Assembly: GCA_031548325.1 (NCBI GenBank)
Contig: JAVBRE010000164.1
Coordinates: 1-21,517, forward strand
Length of the DNA: 21,517 bases
From: FLUQ01 sp031548325
GTDB lineage: Bacteria > Desulfobacterota > Desulfovibrionia > Desulfovibrionales > Desulfovibrionaceae
Direction of reading: 5' to 3'
Made by a program: the position numbers and the translations under genes. Below are positions 8,236 to 15,737 of the stretch, piece by piece. Positions within the stretch are counted from its first letter, which is position 1; every line of letters begins with the position of its first letter. A model generated the notes under the pieces. It was not told where the DNA came from. It made no database searches and was given only the letters and a program-made list of their open reading frames with translations.

Positions 8236-10242
8236 ATGCCCCGAAACTTTTATTTGTCCCTGTTTTGTCTGCTTTGCCTCGCGGCGTCCGGCTGCGCCGG
8301 ACGAGCCGCTTCCGAAGAGTCCGCCCCTGCCGGAAACGATGCGGATCAGGCGGCCAGGGTGGAGGCCCTGCTGGCAAAAGACCCGGCCGGTCCGATCGCG
8401 CGGCCGCATCTTCCGGCGGAACTGGAAGCGGCGGCAAAGGCCGCGCCCGCCCCGGCCGGTTCGGATGGCGAAAAAAGCCTGGCCTACACCGTTGACTGCG
8501 TCTCGCTGGACGATCCGGAACTGGCCGAAGATTTCGCGGGAAACAGCCTGCTGCAAAAGCTGATCGACAGCCCGCCTGACAGCCTGACAAAGCTGGAACA
8601 GCGCCTTGCCGCTTCGCTGGAAGAGGGCCGGAACATGCTGCATTCGCGCGGCTACTACGCGGGCGCGGTGAGCGGCCGCATTGAACTGCCGGAAGCCGCC
8701 GGCGACAAAAGCGGGGGCGCGTCCGCTCCCGGCGAAAGCAAGGACCGGTCGCGCAAGGCCTTGGTGCATGTGTTGTTCACGCCCGGCCCCTGCTATCTGC
8801 TGGGCCGCAGCAGCGTCACGGTCGCGGACGGCGCGGCGCTTCAGGGTGAAGGCCTGCCGCGCAGCTTGGCCGACGCGGGTTTGCCGCCGGATTCGCCGGC
8901 CGAGGCCGGCCGGGTGCTGGACGCCGTGGACCGCGTGGTCAAGATGTTTCAGGACAAAGGCTACCCTTTCGCCGCGGCGGACGCCACACGCTACGTGGTT
9001 GATCACGGCGCGCGCCGCCTTGAGGCGGAAGTGCGCGTGAACCCCGGCTTTTATGCGGTCATGGGCGATATTCGGGCCAAAGGGCGAAGCGGCGTCACGG
9101 ACCGCTATCTGCGAGCCCTGCGCACCTGGAAGCCGGGAGAGCCCTGGAACCAGAAAAAAGTCGAGGATTTTCGCGACCGGCTGCGTCAGAGCGGGCTGTT
9201 CCGTTCCATTGACCTTGCCCCGGCGGACACGGTAGACGAACAGGGCCGGCGGGATCTGTCGACCACCCTGGAAAGCGCGCCGCCGCGCACAATCAGCGCG
9301 GAAGTGAAATACGATTCGGACTTCGGCCCCGGCGTGCAGGGCAGTTGGGAACACCGCAATCTCACGGGCAGGGGCGACAGTTTGCGCCTGTCTCTGCCTG
9401 TCTGGCAAGAAATGCAGGAACTGACGGCCCGCTACCGCCTACCGTATTTTTTGCGCCGCGATCAGGCCTTTATCGCCCAGGCGGGCGTGTTGAACCAGAA
9501 CACCGACGCCTACGACCTGCGTTCGGCGGCCGCCGCCGCCGGCCTTGAGCGGCAGTTTTCCCCGCGCTGGACAGGCAGCGCGCAGGTCAGCGCGGAAGGC
9601 GGTTCCGTCAAAGACCCGCACGAGCCCCGTCGCGACTATATCCTGCTCGGCCTGCCCCTGGCCCTTGCCTTCGACAACACCGGCAGTCTGTTGAACGCCG
9701 TGAAAGGTGTGCGCCTTCTGGCTTCCGCCTCGCCCTATACCGGAACCTACAACAATGATTTCAACGCCCTGCGGGCCCGGCTCGAGGCCCAGGCCTTTAT
9801 TCCCCTGGCCGGGCAGGATGCTCTGGTGCTGGCCCTGCGCGGGGCGTACGGCTCTTTGTGGGGGGCTACGGCCCCGGACGTGCCCCCTTCCGTCCGTTTT
9901 TACAGCGGGGGCGGCGGCTCGGTGCGCGGCTACGCCTATCAGTCCCTGGGGCCGCGCGACAGCGACGACAACCCCCTGGGCGGCTCGTCTCTGCTGGAGC
10001 TCAGCGCGGAAGCCCGCTGGAAGATCACGCAGGAATGGGGCGTTGCGGCTTTTCTGGACGGCGGCATGGCCTATGACGATCAGGTCCGCGGCTTCGGCAG
10101 CAACCTGCGCTGGGGCGCGGGCCTGGGGCTGCGCTATTACACTGCCATAGGGCCCCTGCGCCTTGACGTGGCCGCGCCCCTGACCCCCAGGTCGGATGAC
10201 GCGCCCCTGCAATTTTACATCAGCATAGGGCAAAGTTTCTGA
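8236..10242 (+). CDS. tamA: TamA-like Omp85 outer-membrane protein with apparent lipobox
   Basis: A 668-residue Omp85-family barrel protein, predicted partner of TamB in assembling or supplying the outer membrane. The N-terminus has a hydrophobic signal ending LCLAASGC, with Cys20 in a lipobox-like context. A low-complexity Ala/Gly/Pro/Glu linker follows to about residue 80. POTRA-like repeats come next, for example EEGRNMLHSRGYYAG and MFQDKGYPFA with W-K-P-G-E-P-W-N spacing typical of POTRA/Omp85. The C-terminal barrel starts at about residue 345. The Omp85 loop-6 motif VRGY is at 563-566, and the protein ends in an aromatic beta-signal (ISIGQSF). E. coli TamA is 577 residues, so this one is longer by its linker. 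The stop overlaps the tamB start as TGATG. The ribosome-binding site at the chosen ATG is weak, but the signal peptide begins there. Lipidation is a prediction, and the signal could instead be cleaved by signal peptidase I. Confidence 0.85.
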   Translation: MPRNFYLSLFCLLCLAASGCAGRAASEESAPAGNDADQAARVEALLAKDPAGPIARPHLPAELEAAAKAAPAPAGSDGEKSLAYTVDCVSLDDPELAEDFAGNSLLQKLIDSPPDSLTKLEQRLAASLEEGRNMLHSRGYYAGAVSGRIELPEAAGDKSGGASAPGESKDRSRKALVHVLFTPGPCYLLGRSSVTVADGAALQGEGLPRSLADAGLPPDSPAEAGRVLDAVDRVVKMFQDKGYPFAAADATRYVVDHGARRLEAEVRVNPGFYAVMGDIRAKGRSGVTDRYLRALRTWKPGEPWNQKKVEDFRDRLRQSGLFRSIDLAPADTVDEQGRRDLSTTLESAPPRTISAEVKYDSDFGPGVQGSWEHRNLTGRGDSLRLSLPVWQEMQELTARYRLPYFLRRDQAFIAQAGVLNQNTDAYDLRSAAAAAGLERQFSPRWTGSAQVSAEGGSVKDPHEPRRDYILLGLPLALAFDNTGSLLNAVKGVRLLASASPYTGTYNNDFNALRARLEAQAFIPLAGQDALVLALRGAYGSLWGATAPDVPPSVRFYSGGGGSVRGYAYQSLGPRDSDDNPLGGSSLLELSAEARWKITQEWGVAAFLDGGMAYDDQVRGFGSNLRWGAGLGLRYYTAIGPLRLDVAAPLTPRSDDAPLQFYISIGQSF

Positions 10243-13200
10243 TGCGTTTGACGTCCGTAAAAAAAATGCTGCGAGCCGCGGCCGTGATCCTGGGCGCTTT
10301 GCTCTGCCTCTGTCTGCTGGCCGGGGCAGGGCTGCTGTTCTGGCTGCGCTCGCCGCAAGGCGAAGCGCATGTCGCCTCTCTTCTGGTTCGCGCTCTGGCT
10401 GAACAAGGCTACAGCCTTGACCTAAAAGGCCTTTCCGGCCCCCTGCCGGAGCGCGCGCTGCTGCGCGGCCTGACGATCGGAGACAAGGACGGGCCTCTGG
10501 CCAGAGCGCGGGAACTGGAAATCAGGCTCGGGCTTGGAGACCTTTTGGCAAAAAGGCTGACGATCGACCTTGCGCGCCTGACCGACGCGGAACTCATCCG
10601 CCTGCCGCAGGCCGCGCCTGTCGCCGCCCTTGGCGGGGGCGTCGCTCCAAGCCCGCCGGAACTGCCGGATTTGACGCTGCCCCTGCCCTTGACCCTGACC
10701 CTGAAAAAGCTCAGCCTGGAAAAGATACATGTCCGGACGTCCGCGCTTGTCGTCGATCCCCTGCCTGAAGAGCTGCCAGCCCTCGGCCCCCTGCCCGGCC
10801 TGCTGACCTTGAACGGAACGGCTTTTGCCGGGCTGGACAAGGGGCTGTTGCGCGCGGGAGCGGATATGACTCTGATCACGGATGCCGGGCAGCAACTGAA
10901 TCTGAAGGCGGATACGGGCCTGCGGCGGGAGGGCGGTTTCTTCACGGCCAACGGTTCGCTTGTGACTCCGCTGGTAAAAAGCTCGTCTTCCTTGTCTGAC
11001 GGCGAGCCGGGCCGTTCTGAAAAAAGGACGCAAACGGCAAAGCTGGATTATGATCTGGCAGCCGGCCTTGTCGGGCCCCTGCCCGTAATCTCCGCGCGGG
11101 CCGAGATGCGGGGTTCGGACCTGACCTGGCCCGCCCCGGAACTGGAAGGGCTGCTGGGAGCCGATCTTACGCTCCGGACCGGTCTGAGCGGCGGGGTTGA
11201 TACACCCTGGACTCTGGTTCTGGAAGAGGCGCGGGCGGGAAGCTGCGTGCTTTCGGGCCGGGCCGCCTATGCCCCCGCCGGGCCGGATCCTCTGCGGCAC
11301 GCCGTGGATGCGGAACTCAAGGCTGAAATCGCCGATCTGGCTCCGCTGCACCCGGACCTTGCCGGACCGCTGCACGCCGGACTGACGGTCGGGGGCCGCC
11401 TCGGCGAGCCGGACCTGAAGGCCGTGCTGTTCAGCCCGAACCTGCACATCCGGGGAGAAGAATTTCGCGAACCTGCCGTGCGCCTTGGCGCGGCCTGCCG
11501 TTTTGACTCCGCCGGGGAATTCGCGGCGGAGGGCGAACTTGCACTTTCCGTGGACAACAGCCCGGCCGGTCCCGGCAGTCTGGAAGCCGCCTGGAAGGCC
11601 GCCCTGCCGCAAGGCGGCGCGCCCCTCTCCCTGTTTATGCGCGGGCTCAAGGGGCAACTGGCCGGAGTCGGCCTGAGCGGCGATTGCAGCGCCGTTCTGC
11701 CGGGCAGGGCGGGCGCGCTTTTGCATCTTGAGGGCGGCCTGAAGGCGCAAAGCGCGGATCTGTCGCGCCTGGCGGCCCTTTTCGGGGTAAGCTTGCAAGC
11801 AGGCCCGGCCGAGGCGGAACTGCGGCTTGCGCGGGCGGATGGCGGCCAAAGCGCGATCTTGAGCCTGACGGCGGGGTCTCTGGCTCTGCCCGAAGGGACG
11901 CCGGCCCTGCGGCGTATCGCGCTTGAGGCGCGGGCGGAGAGGCTGTGGACCGAGCCGCTGCTGCGTCTCAACCTGAGCACGGGAGAGGGGCAGGCCGGTC
12001 CCCTGCGCTGGAACAGCGGCAGAGCCTCGCTGGAAGGCGGCTTTGCGGGCGGATTTTCTTTAGCCCTGGAAAGCGGGGCGGAAAAAAGCGCGGCAAGCGG
12101 AACACGGCCCCGAAGCAGGGGCAAAGCCAATGCCGCAAAACCCGCCGGGCCGAAAAAGAACGGGCTTGCCGCCGCGGCCCCCATGGCCGTTTCCGCTCCG
12201 GGCGCTCCGGGCGTTCCGGTCAGTTTGGCTCTGAACGGCTCGTACGATCTGAAAAGAAAGACCGCGACGCTCTCCGGACTGTCCTTCAGCGCGCCGGACA
12301 AAAAAATCGGAGCGCGCCTGCTGGCGCCCCTGAGCCTGGATTACACGCAGGGGCTGCGGCTGCATGGCCTGAAAGCCGAGCTCAGACCCGGCGGCAGCCT
12401 GATCGGGGATGCGGATTTACGGCCGGGTCTCACGCGTCTGAACGCCCGGCTGACGGCTCTGCCTTTCGCCGTTCTGGCCCTGGCGGCCGGGGCGGACCTG
12501 CCTGAGGGCAGCCTTGACGCGGAACTGGCCTATGCCGTTGGTTCCGGCGCGCCAAAAGGCTCTTTGCGCCTGCGGGCGCGGACGGGCGACGGAAAAAAGA
12601 AAGCCGCCTTTCCGCCCCTTTCGCTCCGCCTGGATGCGGGTCTGGAACAGGCGGGCGGCCTGCTGCTGCGCGGCGCCGGTTCTCTGGGCCTTCCCGACAG
12701 CGAAGGGACGCTGCGTTTCGCCCTGCCCCTGTCGGCCAGGGACGGCGGCCCGCCCCTGCCGGACGCCGCGCGGCCGATGTCGGCCTCTTTCGTCTGGAAC
12801 ACCGCCCTGGCCCCCCTCTGGCGTTTCGTACCTTTGCCGGGGCGCTCGCTTTCCGGGCAACTGGCCGTCAATCTCGGCCTTTCCGGCAGTCCGGGCGCGC
12901 CCAGGCTTGCGGGCACGGCCTATCTGGCCGGGGGGCGTTACGAAGACAAGGTGCTGGGTCTGCTGCTGACCGATATGGCCCTGGAAGCCCACGCGAATCC
13001 CGGCGGCGCGGGCGAAGCTCTGCGTCTGGTCGCCGCCGCTGAAGACGGCGCGGGCGGATCCCTGGCCCTGGAAGGCGCCCTGACCTTGGCGAATGCGCCC
13101 GCCCTGGCCCTGCGCGGGCAGGTCCGGCATCTTAAGCCCCTGCATCGCGATGACCTCTCGCTGACGCTTTCCGGCCTGTTTTCGCTCAGCGGCCCCCTGG

Positions 13201-14135
13201 CCGCGCCCGCCCTTAAAGCGGACCTCATCGTGGAACAAGGGGAACTGAACCTGCTGACCGTTCTGAGCGGCAGTTCCGTGCGTACCCTTGATATCAGCGA
13301 AGCCGGGCAGGACATGCGGCAAAGCGGGGCAGGACCGACCTGCGCGCTGCATATCGACGTGCCCCGCCGCTTTTTCATCCGGGGCCGGGGTCTGGACAGC
13401 GAATGGCAGGGCGGGCTGGACGTCGTCGGCCCCCTGTCCCGGCCCGCCCTGTCCGGGTCGTTGCGGCCGGTGCGCGGCGCTTTTGACCTGCTTTCGAAAA
13501 GTTTTGCCTTCACCGGCGGCGAAATAACCTTTGCCGGAGGCGGACGCATCAACCCCGGCATCAATCTGGAACTGACCTACGAAGGGCCGGATATAACAGC
13601 CGTGGCCAACGTGAGCGGCAGCGCGCAGAAACCCGGGTTGGAACTGAGGAGCCGGCCGCCCCTGGCCAGGGACGAAGTGCTGGCCCATGTGCTTTTCGGC
13701 AAAAGCGTGTCCCAGCTCAGCCGCTTTGAGGCCCTGCAACTGGCCAACGGTTTGCGGGAACTTTCCGGCGCGGGCGGAAGCGGTCTGGACGTTCTGGCCG
13801 GCATGCGCAAGACGCTGGGTCTTGATGTCCTGCGGGTGGGAGACCAACAGACGGGCAAGCGTTCGCTGACCGGTTCCGGCATGTCCGGGGCCGGGGACGC
13901 GCCGGGCGCGGCCCAGGCCGCGCGGAACAGACAGGCCGATTCATCGGACACGACCCCGTCTCTGGAAGCGGGCAAGTACATCAATGACAGCATTTACGTA
14001 GGCGTGGAACAGGGCGCGACGCAGGAAAGCACGGGCGTGCGCGTGGAGATAGAACTTGCGCCGCGCGTCAGTTTGCAGGGCAAGACCACGCCCAATTCGA
14101 GCCAGGTCGGAATAGGCTGGAAAAAAGACTACTAG
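10242..14135 (+). CDS. tamB: TamB-like translocation and assembly module inner-membrane subunit
   Basis: A 1297-residue protein with one N-terminal membrane anchor (about residues 8-33), a very long region of amphipathic beta strands rich in Leu, Gly and Ala, and a conserved C-terminal TamB domain. The hallmark LFGKSVSQLSRFEALQLANGL lies at about 1149-1169, and the protein closes with VSLQGKTTPNSSQVGIGW. In the family this forms a hydrophobic taco-like groove across the periplasm that works with TamA and is now linked to phospholipid transport as well as barrel assembly. Length is close to E. coli TamB (1259). A charged, low-complexity insert rich in Lys, Ala and Pro lies at about residues 605-660. 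Translation is probably coupled to tamA through the overlap at 10240-10244. Stem-loop structures follow the stop codon closely. Confidence 0.88.
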   Translation: MRLTSVKKMLRAAAVILGALLCLCLLAGAGLLFWLRSPQGEAHVASLLVRALAEQGYSLDLKGLSGPLPERALLRGLTIGDKDGPLARARELEIRLGLGDLLAKRLTIDLARLTDAELIRLPQAAPVAALGGGVAPSPPELPDLTLPLPLTLTLKKLSLEKIHVRTSALVVDPLPEELPALGPLPGLLTLNGTAFAGLDKGLLRAGADMTLITDAGQQLNLKADTGLRREGGFFTANGSLVTPLVKSSSSLSDGEPGRSEKRTQTAKLDYDLAAGLVGPLPVISARAEMRGSDLTWPAPELEGLLGADLTLRTGLSGGVDTPWTLVLEEARAGSCVLSGRAAYAPAGPDPLRHAVDAELKAEIADLAPLHPDLAGPLHAGLTVGGRLGEPDLKAVLFSPNLHIRGEEFREPAVRLGAACRFDSAGEFAAEGELALSVDNSPAGPGSLEAAWKAALPQGGAPLSLFMRGLKGQLAGVGLSGDCSAVLPGRAGALLHLEGGLKAQSADLSRLAALFGVSLQAGPAEAELRLARADGGQSAILSLTAGSLALPEGTPALRRIALEARAERLWTEPLLRLNLSTGEGQAGPLRWNSGRASLEGGFAGGFSLALESGAEKSAASGTRPRSRGKANAAKPAGPKKNGLAAAAPMAVSAPGAPGVPVSLALNGSYDLKRKTATLSGLSFSAPDKKIGARLLAPLSLDYTQGLRLHGLKAELRPGGSLIGDADLRPGLTRLNARLTALPFAVLALAAGADLPEGSLDAELAYAVGSGAPKGSLRLRARTGDGKKKAAFPPLSLRLDAGLEQAGGLLLRGAGSLGLPDSEGTLRFALPLSARDGGPPLPDAARPMSASFVWNTALAPLWRFVPLPGRSLSGQLAVNLGLSGSPGAPRLAGTAYLAGGRYEDKVLGLLLTDMALEAHANPGGAGEALRLVAAAEDGAGGSLALEGALTLANAPALALRGQVRHLKPLHRDDLSLTLSGLFSLSGPLAAPALKADLIVEQGELNLLTVLSGSSVRTLDISEAGQDMRQSGAGPTCALHIDVPRRFFIRGRGLDSEWQGGLDVVGPLSRPALSGSLRPVRGAFDLLSKSFAFTGGEITFAGGGRINPGINLELTYEGPDITAVANVSGSAQKPGLELRSRPPLARDEVLAHVLFGKSVSQLSRFEALQLANGLRELSGAGGSGLDVLAGMRKTLGLDVLRVGDQQTGKRSLTGSGMSGAGDAPGAAQAARNRQADSSDTTPSLEAGKYINDSIYVGVEQGATQESTGVRVEIELAPRVSLQGKTTPNSSQVGIGWKKDY

Positions 14136-14146
14136 TCTCAAATTTT

Positions 14147-14168
14147 AAAAATAAGGGGACTTATTTTT
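14147..14168 (+). terminator. Possible terminator after tamB
   Basis: AAAAATAAG (14147-14155) and CTTATTTTT (14160-14168) form a perfect 9-bp stem with a GGGA loop, 11 bases after the tamB stop. The T-run is part of the stem, so termination could work in either direction, but the stem is AT-rich and weak. It is the first of five consecutive hairpins. Confidence 0.45.
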
Positions 14169-14182
14169 GCCAAGATCGCTAC

Positions 14183-14272
14183 GCCGAAAAACGTCGTTTT
14201 CGGCTTGCTCCGCCGCCTGCGGCGGCGCAAAATCCTGACGGATTTTTTGTGTTTACTTTTGCAAGTAAACAC
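14183..14272. repeat. Cluster of four consecutive hairpins
   Basis: Four further inverted repeats follow one another with almost no spacing: 14183-14190/14197-14204 (GCCGAAAA arms, 6-base loop), 14210-14216/14219-14225 (CCGCCGC arms), 14229-14235/14240-14246 (AAAATCC arms, TGAC loop, followed by TT) and 14249-14258/14263-14272 (GTGTTTACTT arms, TTGC loop). All arms pair perfectly. No gene is visible in the 310 bases between tamB and the cyclophilin gene, which are filled by this cluster, the stem at 14147-14168 and the palindrome at 14320-14367. It looks like a compound REP-type element; copy number in the genome is unknown. Confidence 0.7.
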
Positions 14273-14319
14273 CAGGGGGCCGCCTCAAAAAATGCTGTCT
14301 TTTCGCCGTATCACGCTCG

Positions 14320-14367
14320 CATTTCTTCATTTAGATATTTTTTAAAAAATATCTAAATGAAGAAATG
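14320..14367. repeat. Perfect 48-base palindrome upstream of the cyclophilin gene
   Basis: The sequence from 14320 to 14343 is the exact reverse complement of 14344 to 14367, with no spacer. The outer arms start CATTTCTTCATTTAGATA and the centre is TTTTTT followed by AAAAAA. After a 2-base mismatch on each side, CGCT (14314-14317) also pairs with AGCG (14370-14373). It is AT-rich within a GC-rich chromosome, 79 bases before the cyclophilin start. It could form a cruciform, bind a dimeric or multimeric regulator, act as a bidirectional terminator, or be a fold-back assembly artefact. Confidence 0.8.
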
Positions 14368-14446
14368 GAAGCGCCTCGGCACATCTTGCCGGAAGAAAAA
14401 AATCCAGGCAGAGTAAGACCAGAAACATTCACGCGAGGAGTACTGC

Positions 14447-15016
14447 ATGGCAAATCCCCTGGTGGTGCTGGAAACCAGCGCCGGGACCATAGAACTGGAA
14501 CTTTTTTCCGAACTGGCCCCGCAGACCGTGGCCAATTTTCTAGCCACGGTGGATTCGGGTTTTTACAGCGACACGATTTTTCACCGGGTTATCAAGGGCT
14601 TTATGATCCAGGGCGGCGGCCTGACCGCCGACATGCTGGAAAAGAAAGCGACGAGCGCGCCCGTGCCCAACGAAGCGGCAACAGGCCTGGACAACGACCG
14701 GGGCACCATCGCCATGGCCCGGACCATGGACCCGCACAGCGCCACGGTGCAGTTTTTCATCAACACGGTACGCAACTACAGGCTGAACCATTCCGCGCCC
14801 ACGACGCAGGGCTACGGTTATTGCGCCTTCGGCAAGGTCATCAAGGGCATGGAGGTGGTCGACGCCATTGAAGGCGCGCAGACCGGCCCTTCGGGCATGC
14901 ACGACGATGTGCCGTTGCAAACGGTACGCATCATCAGCGTGGCGCGTAAAACCAGAGGAAGAAAAGACAGCGCGGGCAAGGCGGGCGGCAAAAAGTCGCC
15001 CGCCCGCAAAAAATAG
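14447..15016 (+). CDS. ppiB: Cyclophilin-type peptidyl-prolyl cis-trans isomerase with basic tail
   Basis: A 189-residue cytoplasmic cyclophilin that would catalyse proline isomerisation in folding proteins. Seen: FHRVIKGFMIQGG at 45-57 with the catalytic Arg47, QFFINT at 102-107, and GYCAFGKVIKGMEVVD at 124-139. The last two are typical of the PpiB branch. No signal peptide is present. A GAGGAG-type ribosome-binding site precedes the ATG. The catalytic domain ends near residue 166. The remaining roughly 23 residues are almost all Lys, Arg, Gly, Ala and Ser (for example KAGGKKSPARKK), which E. coli PpiB (164 residues) lacks. Such tails often bind nucleic acid or ribosomes, but that is inference here. 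The gene stands alone between the hairpin region and a bidirectional terminator. No promoter was recognised. Confidence 0.92.
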   Translation: MANPLVVLETSAGTIELELFSELAPQTVANFLATVDSGFYSDTIFHRVIKGFMIQGGGLTADMLEKKATSAPVPNEAATGLDNDRGTIAMARTMDPHSATVQFFINTVRNYRLNHSAPTTQGYGYCAFGKVIKGMEVVDAIEGAQTGPSGMHDDVPLQTVRIISVARKTRGRKDSAGKAGGKKSPARKK

Positions 15017-15037
15017 CCTGGCGGAAAAGAATTTTAA

Positions 15038-15067
15038 AAAGCCTCCGGCTTGCGAACCGGAGGCTTT
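15038..15067. terminator. Bidirectional intrinsic terminator
   Basis: AAAGCCTCCGG (15038-15048) and CCGGAGGCTTT (15057-15067) form an 11-bp stem with an 8-base loop. An A-rich stretch lies on the left and Ts on the right, so both strands can end here. It sits between the convergent cyclophilin and CxxC-protein genes, 21 bases after one stop and 22 before the other. Confidence 0.85.
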
Positions 15068-15089
15068 GCGAAAGCGGAGGCCGCGCCGG

Positions 15090-15446
15090 TCAGGCGTGGC
15101 CTTTGTTTTCGCTGAGCAGCAGAAGATCCTGGGCCGTGAAGCTTGCCAGCCGCACCACATGCAGTTGAAAATGGGGATTGTCCGGACGGCAGTTGGGACA
15201 GCCGTCGGAAACGATCATGCACTGCGCGTCGAGTTGGGTTGTGTCAATGCCGGAAGCCAGCACCAGACGGCGGGTCCGGCCCTGCTCCCAAAGCAAAGGC
15301 TTGCCGCACAAGCGGCATTCTACATAAAGCAGATCCAGGTCGTAGCCGACCCTGACCTGGGCGGCGCCGCCAAGCGTGTCTCTGACGGCTATGCCGTCAT
15401 CGGCCGGAGTGAACGCGGCCTTTCCAAGACGATATTCTGTGTTCAT
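15090..15446 (-). CDS. Small protein with two CxxC pairs, unknown function
   Basis: A 118-residue protein that I do not recognise. It has CRLC at 44-47, a lone Cys76 and CPNC at 83-86, with His at 92 and 96 soon after. The spacing suggests a zinc-ribbon-like metal site or a redox pair. The N-terminal 40 residues look like a short beta-rich region (TLGGAAQVRVGYDLDLLYVEC). No signal peptide or membrane segment is visible, so it is probably cytoplasmic. The start at 15446 (MNTEYRLGK) is chosen because GAGGAGG lies 7 bases upstream on the minus strand. The frame continues upstream by 16 codons without such a site. It is monocistronic: a terminator lies downstream, and a predicted promoter and hairpin lie upstream. 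Its sequence composition is like that of its neighbours. Confidence 0.75.
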   Translation of the reverse strand: MNTEYRLGKAAFTPADDGIAVRDTLGGAAQVRVGYDLDLLYVECRLCGKPLLWEQGRTRRLVLASGIDTTQLDAQCMIVSDGCPNCRPDNPHFQLHVVRLASFTAQDLLLLSENKGHA

Positions 15447-15566
15447 GTTCGCCTCCTCGGCCGGCGCGGGGTACCCGGCTTGCCCGCCATGCACGCCTCC
15501 ATGAAAGGTACGGCGTCAGTATTCCATCATCCCGCGCACAAAGCAAGGAGCGGAATGTCGCGTGTC

Positions 15567-15593
15567 GCAAAAAATCGCCCGGCCGGATTTTGC
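15567..15593 (-). other. Leader hairpin ahead of the CxxC-protein gene
   Basis: On the minus strand GCAAAATC pairs with GATTTTTTGC around a GC-rich loop containing CCGGCCGG. It would lie within the first 40 bases of the transcript from the predicted promoter, about 120 bases before the start codon. It may stabilise the 5' end or regulate the leader. No known riboswitch fold was recognised. Confidence 0.4.
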
Positions 15594-15609
15594 CGCGCGA
15601 GCATCCACT

Positions 15610-15637
15610 ATAATAGGCTCCGCAAAACTTTTGACAA
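15610..15637 (-). promoter_or_regulatory. Predicted sigma-70 promoter of the CxxC-protein gene
   Basis: Minus-strand TTGTCA (15637-15632), 16 bases, then TATTAT (15615-15610), each 5/6 to consensus. Transcription would start near 15602 and give a leader of about 155 bases. The same bases read TTGACA on the plus strand (15631-15636), but no matching -10 box follows towards mutL. Confidence 0.5.
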
Positions 15638-15737
15638 GGCGCTTGATTTTCCGAAGAGGGTTCAGCGTGCCGCCGGGGCGCTTTACCCTTGTTCGTAATA
15701 CCGGTACAGTCGAGCGACGCATATGACAGGAAACGCC

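Noticed and set aside
14356..14415. A 19-codon open frame between the palindrome and ppiB
   Set aside because: It starts inside the palindrome, has no ribosome-binding site and gives a short basic peptide without other support.
15631..15660. TTGACA as a -35 box for mutL on the plus strand
   Set aside because: No TATAAT-like sequence lies 16-18 bases downstream. The overlapping minus-strand pair is much better.
15723..15737. Upstream ATG as the mutL start
   Set aside because: It lacks a good ribosome-binding site, whereas AGGA is well placed for the ATG at 15738 and the conserved N-terminus needs no extra residues.
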